Made by a program: the position numbers and the translations under genes
In this document: positions 1-9,124 of the stretch, piece by piece
Layout: every line of letters begins with the position of its first letter
Position numbering within the stretch: position 1 is the stretch's first letter
Notes under the pieces: model-generated
Told to the model about the DNA's origin: nothing
What the model saw: only the letters and a program-made list of their open reading frames with translations
The model's database searches: none
Origin: Vibrio genomosp. F10 str. ZF-129
Lineage (GTDB): Bacteria; Pseudomonadota; Gammaproteobacteria; Enterobacterales; Vibrionaceae
Length of the DNA: 64,000 nt
Direction of reading: 5' to 3'
Assembly: GCF_000287055.2 (NCBI RefSeq)
Contig: NZ_AJYQ02000089.1
Location: 62,001 to 126,000 of the forward strand

Positions 1-900
1 TTCTGGCGCCAAGTTCGAGCTGGGGAAGAGGGCGTTACGACGTCACAATTCCCAGAACATGGTGTGCTGATTAGTGCGCCTGGACAGACTTGGTACATCC
101 TTAAAGAGAAGTGGATGTCTCCTGCTGGAGCTGTTGCTATTTTTGGCAGTATTTCAGTGGTTGCACTTGCCTATCTTATTGTTGGACCAGTCATGTTAAG
201 TAAGCCACGAACTGGAAGAAAAATTAAACGTTGGACTCGCTTAGATCGCGCTTTGCACTGGAGTATGGCCTTCACATTTCTTACCCTTGCATTTAGTGGC
301 CTAATGCTTGTTTACGGTAAGCATTTTTTGAAACCCTATGTACCAACTGAACTTTGGGGCTTCGTGATTATGCTCGCCAAACAGTACCACAACTACTTGG
401 GTCCACTGTTTGGTGTGTTGCTGATCCTAATCCTATTCAAGTGGTGGCGGAAATCGATTTTCCGCAAAGTTGATGTCACCTGGTTTATGAAGTTCGGTGG
501 AATGGCAGGAAAACACAAAGGCAGCCACCCATCGGCTGAATTTTCAAACGCTGGAGAAAAGGCACTTTTTTGGCTGCTTATTGTCGTTGGAGCAGTGGTC
601 GCTTTTAGTGGGCTGGTCTTAGACTTTCCAATTTTTGGTCAAACCCGTCGCGATATGGAGCTGTCTAACCTTATCCATATGTTATCAGCACTTATTTTGA
701 TCTGTGGCTTCGTCTTCCACATTTACATAGGCTTGTTTGGCATGGAAGGCGCGTTAGAGGCGATGGTCACCGGTGAAGTTGATGAAACATGGGCAAAAGA
801 GCACCATGATCTGTGGTACGAAGACGTGATGCTAGAAGAACAGAAAAGCGAGCAGAAGCAAGCAAACGTCAAGGAGATGAGCAATGAACAAGCATCATAA
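1..900 (+). CDS. fdoI: Formate dehydrogenase gamma subunit, cytochrome b556 (5' partial)
   Basis: Membrane anchor and quinone-reducing subunit of a respiratory formate dehydrogenase; it takes electrons from the iron-sulfur beta subunit through two b hemes to quinone. The frame is open from base 1, so the start and probably a signal peptide lie upstream; 299 residues are visible. Four hydrophobic segments are seen at about residues 44-64, 88-110, 132-155 and 188-250, with histidines in the transmembrane parts (for example in LDRALHWSMAF and in LCGFVFHIYIGLFGMEG-like context near the C-terminus) that fit heme ligands. The C-terminal GALEAMVTGEVDETWAKEHH stretch is typical of FdnI/FdoI. The fdh alpha and beta genes would be expected just left of the window. 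The stop overlaps the next gene by 17 bases. Confidence 0.93.
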   Translation, partial: FWRQVRAGEEGVTTSQFPEHGVLISAPGQTWYILKEKWMSPAGAVAIFGSISVVALAYLIVGPVMLSKPRTGRKIKRWTRLDRALHWSMAFTFLTLAFSGLMLVYGKHFLKPYVPTELWGFVIMLAKQYHNYLGPLFGVLLILILFKWWRKSIFRKVDVTWFMKFGGMAGKHKGSHPSAEFSNAGEKALFWLLIVVGAVVAFSGLVLDFPIFGQTRRDMELSNLIHMLSALILICGFVFHIYIGLFGMEGALEAMVTGEVDETWAKEHHDLWYEDVMLEEQKSEQKQANVKEMSNEQAS

Positions 901-1300
901 GGGGATTTGGTTTGCCTATGTTGCAAGCTTATTCACGCCGTTAACCTGTTTACTCTCGGGTGTTATCGCCATCATCTATGCAGGTTACCGTCTTGATAAA
1001 GGTGAAGATTCAGAGGTGGTGATTTCTCATTATTATGGGTTAATTCGTAGCTTCTTTTTAAATCTGACGTTTTTTGTTGTGCTGATCGTGACGATTGCAA
1101 CATCGAATGGGGTCCTAATCGGCATCAACGACTACTGGTATAACAGTACGATCATTGATTCTGTCGCCTATTTCATACCTATTGTGGGGATTGCCTTAGC
1201 GGCCATCGCCATATTAATTTGGTTCGTGCGCATGTTTAAAGGAATGAAGCAGCTAAAAGCTAATCTTCCTCTACAGACAATGAAAGGCCCCAACTTATAA
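884..1300 (+). CDS. Small membrane protein, DUF4870/Tic20-like, linked to formate dehydrogenase
   Basis: A 138-residue protein with three or four hydrophobic segments (about residues 10-32, 48-72 and 88-112), a charged loop after the first (RLDKGEDSEV), and the ending WFVRMFKGMKQLKAN. This pattern resembles the DUF4870/Tic20-like family of small membrane proteins, but the match is by eye only. It begins inside the end of the formate dehydrogenase gamma gene (17-base overlap), so translation is probably coupled and the two are co-transcribed. A strong terminator follows 40 bases after the stop. A role in assembly or membrane insertion of the formate dehydrogenase is possible but is inference from position alone. 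Confidence 0.75.
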   Translation: MNKHHKGIWFAYVASLFTPLTCLLSGVIAIIYAGYRLDKGEDSEVVISHYYGLIRSFFLNLTFFVVLIVTIATSNGVLIGINDYWYNSTIIDSVAYFIPIVGIALAAIAILIWFVRMFKGMKQLKANLPLQTMKGPNL

Positions 1301-1340
1301 GATTGTTCGTCTTTCTCGCTGATCGACTGACTGAGATGAA

Positions 1341-1386
1341 AAAATGAGGATGGTGTTTGCTACAACACCATCCTCATTTTTTGCTT
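1341..1386 (+). terminator. Intrinsic terminator after the formate dehydrogenase operon
   Basis: A perfect 17-bp stem (left arm 1341-1357, right arm 1364-1380) with a 6-nt loop is followed by a T run. The A run on the left arm may let it work in both directions, but no gene approaches from the right. Confidence 0.93.
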
Positions 1387-1562
1387 AATAGAAGAAATTC
1401 TATTGTTGTTCTTATCTTGTTGTTCTTATCCTATTTTCTGTTTTGGCTCACAGAACCCACAGTAAAGTCAGGGAAATAATACTATGGTCTAACGACATAC
1501 ACTTCTGAAGCGTATCGAACAGTGCTAGTCTTTATTTAAAGTTAGCGCTAAAAGGATATAGC

Positions 1563-2294
1563 ATGAAGTTTCCTTACAAAAACATTGTAATCTTAACGGG
1601 GGCGGGCATATCTGCTGAGTCCGGAATTAAAACATTCAGAACTCAAGATGGCCTGTGGGAAAATCACCGCATTGAAGATGTGGCTACGCCTGAAGGCTTT
1701 CAAAAAGATCCCGACCTTGTACAAGACTTCTATAATCAACGACGTAAAAAACTTCAATCTGATGCTATCAGCCCCAACGCTGCACATATAGCGCTCGGTA
1801 AACTTGAAAGAGAGTTAGAAGGCACCGTCACGATCATTACTCAAAATATTGATAACCTCCATGAAAAAGGCGGGAGCAAAAACATTATCCACATGCATGG
1901 GGAGCTTTTAAAGTCTCGCTGTAGTGAATCAAACCAAGTTATTGAACACACTGGTGATATTCAGACTGGAGACTTGTGCCACTGTTGCCAAATCCCCGCT
2001 CAGATGCGACCACATATCGTTTGGTTTGGCGAGATGCCGCTTAGAATGGGGGATATTTATTCCGCTCTAGAACAAACCGATCTTTTCATTTCTATTGGTA
2101 CGTCAGGCGTTGTTTACCCGGCGGCTGGATTTGTTCACGATGCAAAAATGCACGGGGCGCATTCAATCGAGATTAATCTAGAACCGAGTGCAGTGGAAAG
2201 TGAATTTGCAGAGAAGCGTTATGGTAAAGCCAGTGTAGAAGTGCCTAAACTTGTAGAAGAGCTGCTTACGCTGGAGAGCCAAAAGTCAGCCTAA
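1563..2294 (+). CDS. cobB: NAD-dependent protein deacylase (sirtuin) CobB
   Basis: Removes acyl groups (acetyl, succinyl) from protein lysines using NAD+, for example reactivating acetyl-CoA synthetase. 243 residues, like the short form of E. coli CobB. Visible motifs: NAD-binding GAGIS at 13-17, TQNIDNLH at 93-100, catalytic His112 in HMHGEL, and zinc-binding cysteines starting at Cys120 and in a CHCC group near residue 139. Tyr57 and Arg60 (YxxR) match the pair that gives SIRT5/CobB its desuccinylase activity. The start at 1563 follows an AAGGATAT ribosome binding site. It stands alone between a terminator upstream and a convergent GGDEF gene downstream. Confidence 0.96.
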   Translation: MKFPYKNIVILTGAGISAESGIKTFRTQDGLWENHRIEDVATPEGFQKDPDLVQDFYNQRRKKLQSDAISPNAAHIALGKLERELEGTVTIITQNIDNLHEKGGSKNIIHMHGELLKSRCSESNQVIEHTGDIQTGDLCHCCQIPAQMRPHIVWFGEMPLRMGDIYSALEQTDLFISIGTSGVVYPAAGFVHDAKMHGAHSIEINLEPSAVESEFAEKRYGKASVEVPKLVEELLTLESQKSA

Positions 2295-2334
2295 CATGAG
2301 CTTCAGGAGCAGTCAGTTAACCTTTTGATTTGAG

Positions 2335-2358
2335 CGCTCATCATACTGAGCGTTTTTT
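2335..2358 (+). terminator. Terminator of cobB, inside the 3' end of the opposing gene
   Basis: A 6-bp stem CGCTCA/TGAGCG (2335-2340 and 2347-2352) with a 6-nt loop is followed by six T. It includes the stop codon region of the convergent GGDEF gene (stop at 2341-2343), so cobB transcription ends within that gene's last codons. Confidence 0.75.
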
Positions 2359-3081
2359 CTTTTTCATTTTGTACATGGCCAAGTCAGCCTGGTTTAACGC
2401 CTGCTCCATGTTGTCTAATGTTGTCGTTTCAAACCCATAACTGAATGTTATGGGTTCGCCTTTCAAAACTCGAATGACAGAGTCCACATACTCCTGAGCT
2501 CTTCCAGGGTCTACAATCACGACAAACTCATCACCGCCGATTCGAAATGCTTTTTCTCCACGGTGTTTGGCATTAAGCAGTGCTTGAGAAAACCGAATAA
2601 TGAGTAAGTCACCGACAGCATGACCTTTGGTATCGTTTACGGATTTTAAGTCATTGATATCAAGATAGACGATATCGAATTCAGGTTTTGAGATAGCGTT
2701 AAGTTTCTTTCGATTATAAAGACCCGTTAACTCATCAATAGTATTCTCATAATAGACTTTGTTAAGAAGGCGAGTTACACCAATCGCTATTATCAAATAT
2801 GAAATCTGAAGAATCCCATCTTCTAAGAATGTATCGATGAGTTCATACTTATCAGCGAGTTCATCAAGTACTTTGATTTCGGTGATAACATCATAAAACA
2901 TATTGAATACCAGCATGAGCAAGCCTATTTTCAATATGCGATTGGAGTGAAGAACTTTTCTAGAAATAAAATAGATATAAGCCGTGATGAAGAGAGAGTT
3001 GCTTTCAAAGATAAAGTCGTAGTGAGAATCAACTTCGACTAAATGGCTGAGCATTTTCATAGAAATTGAAACTAAAAGCAT
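2341..3081 (-). CDS. Membrane-bound diguanylate cyclase (GGDEF)
   Basis: 246 residues. The N-terminal half has several hydrophobic segments (about residues 25-45, 48-65 and 92-108) and no recognisable sensor domain. The C-terminal half is a GGDEF domain starting at DELTGLYNRKKL, with the active-site motif RIGGDEF (GGDEF at 182-186) intact, so it should make cyclic di-GMP from two GTP. The usual RxxD inhibitory site upstream of GGDEF is replaced by HRGE, so product feedback inhibition is probably lost. No good ribosome binding site is seen before 3081; Met8 or Met10 could be the true start. The gene is single, with the potD terminator just upstream. Confidence 0.88.
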   Translation of the reverse strand: MLLVSISMKMLSHLVEVDSHYDFIFESNSLFITAYIYFISRKVLHSNRILKIGLLMLVFNMFYDVITEIKVLDELADKYELIDTFLEDGILQISYLIIAIGVTRLLNKVYYENTIDELTGLYNRKKLNAISKPEFDIVYLDINDLKSVNDTKGHAVGDLLIIRFSQALLNAKHRGEKAFRIGGDEFVVIVDPGRAQEYVDSVIRVLKGEPITFSYGFETTTLDNMEQALNQADLAMYKMKKKKRSV

Positions 3082-3146
3082 AAATGTGATTAAAACCAGT
3101 GCACTAGAGTGCCTTATTTCATATTTGATTGCCTATTTCCTTATTG

Positions 3147-3192
3147 AAAAAAAGTGTCTCGAATAGATTTTATGAATCATTACTCGAGACAC
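3147..3192 (-). terminator. Terminator of potABCD
   Basis: On the minus strand, GTGTCTCGA and TCGAGACAC arms (3184-3192 and 3154-3162) enclose a 21-nt loop and are followed by seven T. It lies 9 bases past the potD stop. Confidence 0.88.
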
Positions 3193-3200
3193 CTCACTGC

Positions 3201-4238
3201 TTAGTTGCCTACTTTGAGACGTTGGAAGTACTCTTCATAAAGTGCACTTGCTTCACCAACTTCGTCTTGCCATACGCCAGAGTCCATAATGTATTGCGGT
3301 GGGAAAATGCTTGGATCATTAGCAAACTCGGTTGGTAACAATGGATAAGCGGTCTTAACAGGGGTTGGGTAACCGATCTCTAAAGCGATCTTCGCGGCGT
3401 TTTCTGGGCGTAAAAGAAAATCGATCATCTTGTGCGCAGCCTCTGTATTTTTAGCCCCTGTAGGGATCGCTAAGCTGTCCATCCAGAAAATAGCGCCTTT
3501 CTCTGGCCACACAATATCGATGGAAGCCCCTTCCTGGCGTGCCATGTAAGCAGAGCCATTCCACAACATGCCTAAAGAAACCTCGCCAGCAAGGTATGGG
3601 TTGGCAGGGAAATCCGAATTGAACACCAACACATTTGGCATTAGCTTACGTAACTCTTGATAGGCTTGTTCAATTTCTTCAGGGTTAGTCGTATTCGGTG
3701 AATAGCCTAACTTCGTTAATGCTATATGAAAGACTTCACGAGAGTCGTCCATTAGCATAAGTTGACCTTCCCATTTGCTGTCCCAAAAGTCTCCCCATTT
3801 TGTTAGTGAGCTGCCATCCAGCATATCTGAATTCACACCAATGCCCGTCGCGCCCCAAATATAAGGAATAGAGTAGGTGTTACCAGGATCGAAAGGTTTG
3901 TTTAGATAATTAGGGTCGAGGTCCGCAAAGTGAGAGAGTTTGGTCTTATCAATCTCTTGCAGCATGTTTTCTTTATGCATTTTTGAAACAAAATACGTCG
4001 ATGGAACAACTAAGTCATAACCGGAACCCTGCGTTTTTAACTTGGCGTACATACTCTCGTTAGACTCGTACGTCGAGTAAATCACCTTGATACCCGTTTC
4101 TTCGGTGAAACTTTCTAGTACATCAGCAGGGATGTATTCAGACCAATTATAAAAATACAGCTCTTTGTCGTCAGCGAAGACTGATTGAGAGAATAAAGTA
4201 GCGGCAAATAGTGCTGCGACGCTTAGTTTTGTTTTCAT
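3201..4238 (-). CDS. potD: Spermidine/putrescine-binding periplasmic protein PotD
   Basis: Periplasmic receptor that delivers polyamines to the PotBC permease. 345 residues, the family's normal length. It has a signal peptide (residues 1-22, cleavage after SVFA) followed by the PotD-type start of the mature protein, KELYFYNWSEYIPADVL, and family-typical segments such as LVVPSTYFVSKM and YIWGATGIGVN. It is the last gene of potABCD and is separated from potC by 167 bases, whereas the other three overlap; this gap may set different expression for the binding protein. Whether spermidine, putrescine or norspermidine is preferred cannot be read here. Confidence 0.95.
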   Translation of the reverse strand: MKTKLSVAALFAATLFSQSVFADDKELYFYNWSEYIPADVLESFTEETGIKVIYSTYESNESMYAKLKTQGSGYDLVVPSTYFVSKMHKENMLQEIDKTKLSHFADLDPNYLNKPFDPGNTYSIPYIWGATGIGVNSDMLDGSSLTKWGDFWDSKWEGQLMLMDDSREVFHIALTKLGYSPNTTNPEEIEQAYQELRKLMPNVLVFNSDFPANPYLAGEVSLGMLWNGSAYMARQEGASIDIVWPEKGAIFWMDSLAIPTGAKNTEAAHKMIDFLLRPENAAKIALEIGYPTPVKTAYPLLPTEFANDPSIFPPQYIMDSGVWQDEVGEASALYEEYFQRLKVGN

Positions 4239-4405
4239 TTTACATCCATCTTATGTTGCGTACTTAACGTGAAATGCCTGTATAACAAGCATAGGGTAAG
4301 TTTAGAAAAAAGATCGCATATTTCAAGGATATGCCAACAAATAATTAGCCCATTTCTAGGGCGTGTTGTGTTACGAAATATGCCTGATATCCATATAAGT
4401 AATCT

Positions 4406-5185
4406 TTATTGCTGTGCTGTCAATCTGTCTTTGCCTACCCATTGAGAGAGCAAGACTAAAAACAACGAAACGACGAGCATAATAGTGGCGAGTGCGTTCA
4501 CTTCAGGAGAAATGCCCACCTTAACCATAGAATAAATTTTGAGTGGCAGTATTTCATAGCTTGGACCTGTCACAAAAGAACTGATGATTACGTCATCCAA
4601 CGAGAGTGTAAAACTCAATAACCAACCTGCGGCAATAGCGGGCTTGGCAATGGGTAGAATGATTTTTTTCAAGATCGTCCATTCACTTGCGCCAAGATCT
4701 TTAGCGGCTTCGAGCATTTTCACATCAAAGCCTTTTAGGCGGCTGTATACGGTGACAACCACAAAAGGCAAACAAAATGTAATATGTGCGATCAGTAAAG
4801 TTAAAAATCCAAGCTGCACGCCGATGAGTAGAAACAAGGCAAGCAATGAAATTGCCATCACGATATCTGGAGACATCATGACAATAAAAAGCATGCCATT
4901 GACGGCGGGCTTTCCTTTGAATTGATACCGAAATAAGGCTACAGCCGTTAAACTACCAATAGCTGCAGCCGCTGTTGCGGAGAAAACTGCAATATTGATC
5001 GAGTGCCACGCAGCCTGCATGAGACTGTCATTGTTCACTAAAGAGTGATACCACTTAAAAGTGAACTCACCCCATTTCATTCCAAATTTATTGCTATTAA
5101 ACGAATTAACGATCAATACAATGATTGGCAGATACAGAAACGCGTAAACAAAGGAAATGAAACTGTATTTAGAAAAGCGCCCCAT
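4406..5185 (-). CDS. potC: Polyamine ABC transporter permease PotC
   Basis: Inner-membrane permease of the spermidine/putrescine importer. 259 residues with about six transmembrane segments; the cytoplasmic coupling motif [20 protein letters not shown] (about residues 163-182) contacts the PotA ATPase. The start codon overlaps the potB stop by one base (TAATG), indicating translational coupling. Confidence 0.95.
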   Translation of the reverse strand: MGRFSKYSFISFVYAFLYLPIIVLIVNSFNSNKFGMKWGEFTFKWYHSLVNNDSLMQAAWHSINIAVFSATAAAAIGSLTAVALFRYQFKGKPAVNGMLFIVMMSPDIVMAISLLALFLLIGVQLGFLTLLIAHITFCLPFVVVTVYSRLKGFDVKMLEAAKDLGASEWTILKKIILPIAKPAIAAGWLLSFTLSLDDVIISSFVTGPSYEILPLKIYSMVKVGISPEVNALATIMLVVSLFLVLLSQWVGKDRLTAQQ

Positions 5186-6042
5186 TAGCTTAACTCCGTG
5201 GTTCGGTTAAGAAGCTTTCCAGCTCTATAGTAGCCGTACAGTAATATGGCCATCGCTCCGGTAAGCGCAATGCTCGTTGCTGCGCCAAAAGGCCAGTCTC
5301 TGGCATTAAGCACCTGACTCTTAATCACATTACCAATCAGTAAGTTTTTCGCGCCTCCTAACAAATCGGCCACATAGAACATTCCAAGAGCAGGCAACAA
5401 CACCAATAAGCACCCACCGATGATCCCGGGCATCGTTAGCGGTAAGATGACACGAACAAAGGTTTGAAACTTGTTCGCACCCAAATCTTTCGCAGCCTCG
5501 ATATAGGAACCGTCCAGTTTTTCGATGGTTGAATAGAGTGGCAGTATCATAAACGGCAGCAAAACGTAGACTAAACCAATCATTACCGCAGTTTCTGTAT
5601 ACATAAGGCGTAGCGGTTTATCAATAATGTCTAACGCGAGTAACCCTTTGTTCAATACACCTTGAGTACCAAGAACAATTTTCAACCCATAAGTACGAAT
5701 CAGTGAATTAGTCCAAAACGGAACAATTACCAGAAACAGCATTAGGGGTCTTACGTTCACAGGCATTTTAGTCACTAGGTAGGCGAAAGGGTACCCAATA
5801 AACAAACAGAGCCCGGTCGCCATAATCGCCATATAAAATGAATGCCAAAGCACTTTGAGGTAGAGTGGATCCATTAAGCGAGCGTAGTTATGTAGCGTGA
5901 ATGTCAGGTCGATTAGGTTCGCCTCATCACGTGTCAGAAAACTCGTCGCGATAATCATAATGTTAGGAATCAGCACAAATAGGGCCAACCAACTAATGAT
6001 TACCGTTAAAATCGTGTTTTTGAAGTTAAACCATTTGTGCAT
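5185..6042 (-). CDS. potB: Polyamine ABC transporter permease PotB
   Basis: Second permease subunit of the polyamine importer, 285 residues with about six transmembrane segments. The coupling motif [20 protein letters not shown] lies near residue 184. The gene starts inside the end of potA (17-base overlap) and ends on the first base of the potC start, so potA, potB and potC form one tightly coupled unit. Confidence 0.95.
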   Translation of the reverse strand: MHKWFNFKNTILTVIISWLALFVLIPNIMIIATSFLTRDEANLIDLTFTLHNYARLMDPLYLKVLWHSFYMAIMATGLCLFIGYPFAYLVTKMPVNVRPLMLFLVIVPFWTNSLIRTYGLKIVLGTQGVLNKGLLALDIIDKPLRLMYTETAVMIGLVYVLLPFMILPLYSTIEKLDGSYIEAAKDLGANKFQTFVRVILPLTMPGIIGGCLLVLLPALGMFYVADLLGGAKNLLIGNVIKSQVLNARDWPFGAATSIALTGAMAILLYGYYRAGKLLNRTTELS

Positions 6043-7168
6043 CAGTCAGTACCACTTCCCAAGTTTCTACCCAAGAGATCGCCACTTTTTGGCCCAATGA
6101 GTGATCCACATCTGGATCGTCTTCATTAAAGAACTCACTCGTCATCACTTTCATTCCAGAAGGCAATTCAATGACAGAATCGAGAGTCATTCCTTTATAG
6201 GTACGATCGATAACATGACCAATGATTCCTGTGTTTTCTGATTCTATGATTTCAGTCACTCTTAAATCTTCTGGGCGTAACAGTACTTGAAGAACATCGT
6301 CGGTTTCAACGGGCGCTTTGTAATGAACCACGCTGTCTGAATTCTCTATCGAAACCAATATCTTTTCATCGTCTATTCGAGAAAGTACTTTTGCATTAAA
6401 GACATTAATTTCACCTATAAACTGCGCAACAAATAAGTTTTGAGGCTCTTCATAGATTTGTCGTGGCGTACCATCTTGTTCAACCACCCCATCACGCATG
6501 ACAATGATTCGGTCAGACATAGACAGCGCTTCTTCTTGATCATGAGTAACAAAGATAAAGGTGATGCCAAGCTGACGTTGCAGCTGCTTCAATTCAATTT
6601 GCATCTGCTTTCTAAGCTTATAATCCAATGCAGACAGGGATTCATCTAACAACAGTACTTTGGGCTTATTAACCACAGCTCTAGCAATGGCGACGCGCTG
6701 CTGCTGACCACCAGAGAGTTGATGAGGCATACGGCTTGCGTGTTCTGTTAGTCGAACCATAGACAGGGCATCGATCACGCGTGTTTTAATTTCATCATTA
6801 GGGACTTTCTGCATGCGAAGCCCAAACGCAACATTCTCAAAAATCGTCATGTGAGGGAATAATGCATAGCTTTGAAAGACAGTATTCACATGTCTTTGCT
6901 CTGCTGGGAGCTCGGTAATATCGACACCATCGAGCGTAATACTACCCACATCGGCCATTTCAAACCCGGCAATCAAGCGCAGAACGGTTGTTTTACCGCA
7001 ACCAGAAGGGCCCAAAATAGTGAGGAACTCCCCGTGATTGACGTCGATAGAAAACTCATTAATCACTTTCTGACCGTCGAAGCTTTTACTTACTGCCGAT
7101 AATTGAACTATGGGTGTGGATTTCGTTGGATGAGTATTCAAGGCTGTCTGGCTCCCAATAGAACTCAT
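6026..7168 (-). CDS. potA: Polyamine ABC transporter ATPase PotA
   Basis: ATPase that drives polyamine import. 380 residues: ABC domain with Walker [10 protein letters not shown] at 53-61, Q-loop near 99, signature LSGGQ at 151-155 and Walker B ending LLLLDE at 171-176, followed by a C-terminal regulatory TOBE domain (about 290-375, from [11 protein letters not shown]). First gene of potABCD. A perfect 13-bp palindrome about 40 bases upstream of the start could be an operator (listed separately). Confidence 0.96.
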   Translation of the reverse strand: MSSIGSQTALNTHPTKSTPIVQLSAVSKSFDGQKVINEFSIDVNHGEFLTILGPSGCGKTTVLRLIAGFEMADVGSITLDGVDITELPAEQRHVNTVFQSYALFPHMTIFENVAFGLRMQKVPNDEIKTRVIDALSMVRLTEHASRMPHQLSGGQQQRVAIARAVVNKPKVLLLDESLSALDYKLRKQMQIELKQLQRQLGITFIFVTHDQEEALSMSDRIIVMRDGVVEQDGTPRQIYEEPQNLFVAQFIGEINVFNAKVLSRIDDEKILVSIENSDSVVHYKAPVETDDVLQVLLRPEDLRVTEIIESENTGIIGHVIDRTYKGMTLDSVIELPSGMKVMTSEFFNEDDPDVDHSLGQKVAISWVETWEVVLTDAQMV

Positions 7169-7209
7169 GGACGTATGATCGAGTTTAATACAAGATCAAA
7201 TAATGGGCG

Positions 7210-7222
7210 GATGATAATCATC
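7210..7222. promoter_or_regulatory. 13-bp palindrome upstream of potA, Fur- or FNR-like
   Basis: GATGAT and ATCATC flank a central A, a perfect inverted repeat 42 bases before the potA start. It matches a Fur 6-1-6 site (GATAAT-n-ATTATC) at 10 of 12 positions. Bases 7211-7224 also match the FNR consensus TTGAT-N4-ATCAA at 9 of 10 positions. Which regulator, if any, binds cannot be told from sequence. Confidence 0.4.
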
Positions 7223-7468
7223 AATCTAGTGAATTTAAAGTATTTTTACACTGAATTCGTGCAAAATCGCTATTCGGAGCCTATTCAAATTTTAGGCGAG
7301 AGGGCCGCGAGCCTGTGTAAGTAGAAATAGTAGACGAATATGTAAGAAAATGAGGATAAACTACGGAACAGATTTTCGTATAATTACCTTTTAAGTATAA
7401 TGCGGCTAATTTCTTCAATCAGCTATTTAAAGCCACTTAAAGCAAGCGCCATTGCGACGGACGTTAGA

Positions 7469-8284
7469 ATGAACAATGACATTGAAAAAGACTTCAACCT
7501 AGGGGGGAGCGTAGACAAAGCGCTGTCCGGTCAATACGATTTAAAAGTAGGTGAGGTTTTAAAAGAAGCGGGCAGCATGACTGTTAAGCATTTTCTTTCG
7601 TTCTCTCCAGCGGTAATGATTTTGCTCGTGCTGCAACTCGCCATCTTTTACATCGCGTTAAAGCTACAAATTGGTGACCCTTCAATTGTTCTTGATATCT
7701 TTGAAAACCCAGAAAACTTTAACCAATCTATCGTTCAGGCAATTTTTGTCGCAAACTTTAGTTATGAAGTGGTCAGTGCTCCATTTTTTGCGGGGCTGAG
7801 TTTGATGGCCATGAGCCACGCTGCCGGGTTGAATACAAAACTTCGCCATATAGGTAAAGGGCTACAGTTCACAGTGCCAGTCATTATAGCAACGCTTTTT
7901 TCGTTGGTTTTACAAGGTATCGCAGGGACATTCTTACCATTCGTGTCTTTATACCTTTCACTAGCTTTTAGTAATTCTATTCTCCTAGTATGTGAGAAAA
8001 GAGTCAGCCCGTTTCAATCGTTGTGGATGTCATTGAGAGCGGTGAATAAGAAGATCCTGTCTATTGCCGCCATTTACTCAGTCGTGACTATGTTGTTTGT
8101 TGCGGCGGCGGTATTTTACGGCATTGGCCTTATCTTTGTTTTACCGTTTTTCTTCCACGTAAAGGGGATTATTTACCGAAACATGTTTGGCATTAAGTTG
8201 AAGGTTTATGCGTCAGAAAAATCAAATGACGATACGCCAAACGATGACCATCACAATAAAGACTCGAGGTTCTTCGATGCCTAA
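7469..8284 (+). CDS. Multi-pass membrane protein of unknown function, in operon with bax
   Basis: 271 residues from the chosen start. About five hydrophobic segments are seen (near residues 40-64, 90-115, 140-185, 190-205 and 218-250), with a charged, histidine- and aspartate-rich tail (NDDTPNDDHHNKDSRFF). A longer frame starts at 7400, but that ATG overlaps a TATAAT promoter-like box at 7396-7401, so the internal Met at 7469 is preferred. The stop overlaps the bax start by 8 bases. I do not recognise the family; the layout resembles conserved Vibrio membrane proteins placed before Bax. Function unknown. Confidence 0.75.
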   Translation: MNNDIEKDFNLGGSVDKALSGQYDLKVGEVLKEAGSMTVKHFLSFSPAVMILLVLQLAIFYIALKLQIGDPSIVLDIFENPENFNQSIVQAIFVANFSYEVVSAPFFAGLSLMAMSHAAGLNTKLRHIGKGLQFTVPVIIATLFSLVLQGIAGTFLPFVSLYLSLAFSNSILLVCEKRVSPFQSLWMSLRAVNKKILSIAAIYSVVTMLFVAAAVFYGIGLIFVLPFFFHVKGIIYRNMFGIKLKVYASEKSNDDTPNDDHHNKDSRFFDA

Positions 8285-9113
8285 AAAATGGAGCGGGTTA
8301 ATTGTTGGACTAGGGCTCGCCTCGACCGCTTTGGTGTCGAGTTTATTTTTGACCAAGCAAGACGTAGATGTCACGGATAAAAACGTCAACGTGTTCGAAG
8401 ATAGCCAAAGAGAAACAAGCATTGAAGGCAAACAAATCAGTGATGCACCAGACTTCGCTGCTATTTCTGATATCAAACAAAAAAAGAAGGCGTTTTTTGA
8501 GTATTTAAAGCCGGGCGTTGCTCTTGAAAACAAACGCATCATAAAAGAAAGGGCCCGATTGGAATCGATGTTAGAACATCTTCAGTCTAATGCTCTCACA
8601 TCAGAAGACATCTCATATGCAAAACGTCTTGCTCGCCTATATAATGTGGCGCTTTCAGAAAATGATGTCACTGTCGATTGGCTAAAGTCGATGCTTCACC
8701 GAGTTGACGTTTTACCAGAGGCATTAGTGTTAACTCAAGCGGCGAAAGAATCGGGTTGGGGGACATCTCGTTTCGCTACTCAAGCAAATAATTACTTTGG
8801 TCAGTGGTGTTACAGCTCTGGCTGTGGTGTCGTTCCACAACAAAGAACTGATGGCATGACTCATGAGGTTGCAAAGTTTGATTCTGTACAGGAATCTATC
8901 CATCACTACTTTATGAATGTGAATCGCAATCAAGCCTATCAAGAACTGAGAGATATACGCTTTGGATTGCATTCGGAAAACAAAGACTTACTTAACAGCG
9001 AAACGGCTATTGCGTTAACAAACGGATTAGTGCGTTATTCAGAACGTGGGCAACCTTACGTGACTGAACTGCAAGGTATGATTCGCTTTAACCAACCATT
9101 TTGGTCAAAATAA
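8277..9113 (+). CDS. bax: Bax-type glucosaminidase-domain protein
   Basis: 278 residues. The N-terminus has one hydrophobic segment (about 7-24), acting as an anchor or uncleaved signal. A glucosaminidase domain follows in the second half, with the motifs ALVLTQAAKESGWGTSRFA and NNYFGQWC (active-site Glu in AKESGWG), so it probably cleaves N-acetylglucosamine bonds in peptidoglycan. The start at 8277 is preceded by GAGGT and overlaps the upstream gene by 8 bases; a longer frame from 8208 runs inside that gene and is rejected. Followed 11 bases later by a DUF2987 gene. Confidence 0.88.
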   Translation: MPKKWSGLIVGLGLASTALVSSLFLTKQDVDVTDKNVNVFEDSQRETSIEGKQISDAPDFAAISDIKQKKKAFFEYLKPGVALENKRIIKERARLESMLEHLQSNALTSEDISYAKRLARLYNVALSENDVTVDWLKSMLHRVDVLPEALVLTQAAKESGWGTSRFATQANNYFGQWCYSSGCGVVPQQRTDGMTHEVAKFDSVQESIHHYFMNVNRNQAYQELRDIRFGLHSENKDLLNSETAIALTNGLVRYSERGQPYVTELQGMIRFNQPFWSK

Positions 9114-9124
9114 TAAGAAGAACC

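Noticed and set aside
723..926. Antisense frames overlapping known genes
   Set aside because: They lie opposite well-supported genes, lack ribosome binding sites and have no protein-like composition.
7400..7468. Upstream start for the membrane protein before bax
   Set aside because: The ATG overlaps a TATAAT box, and the added residues are not hydrophobic or conserved-looking.
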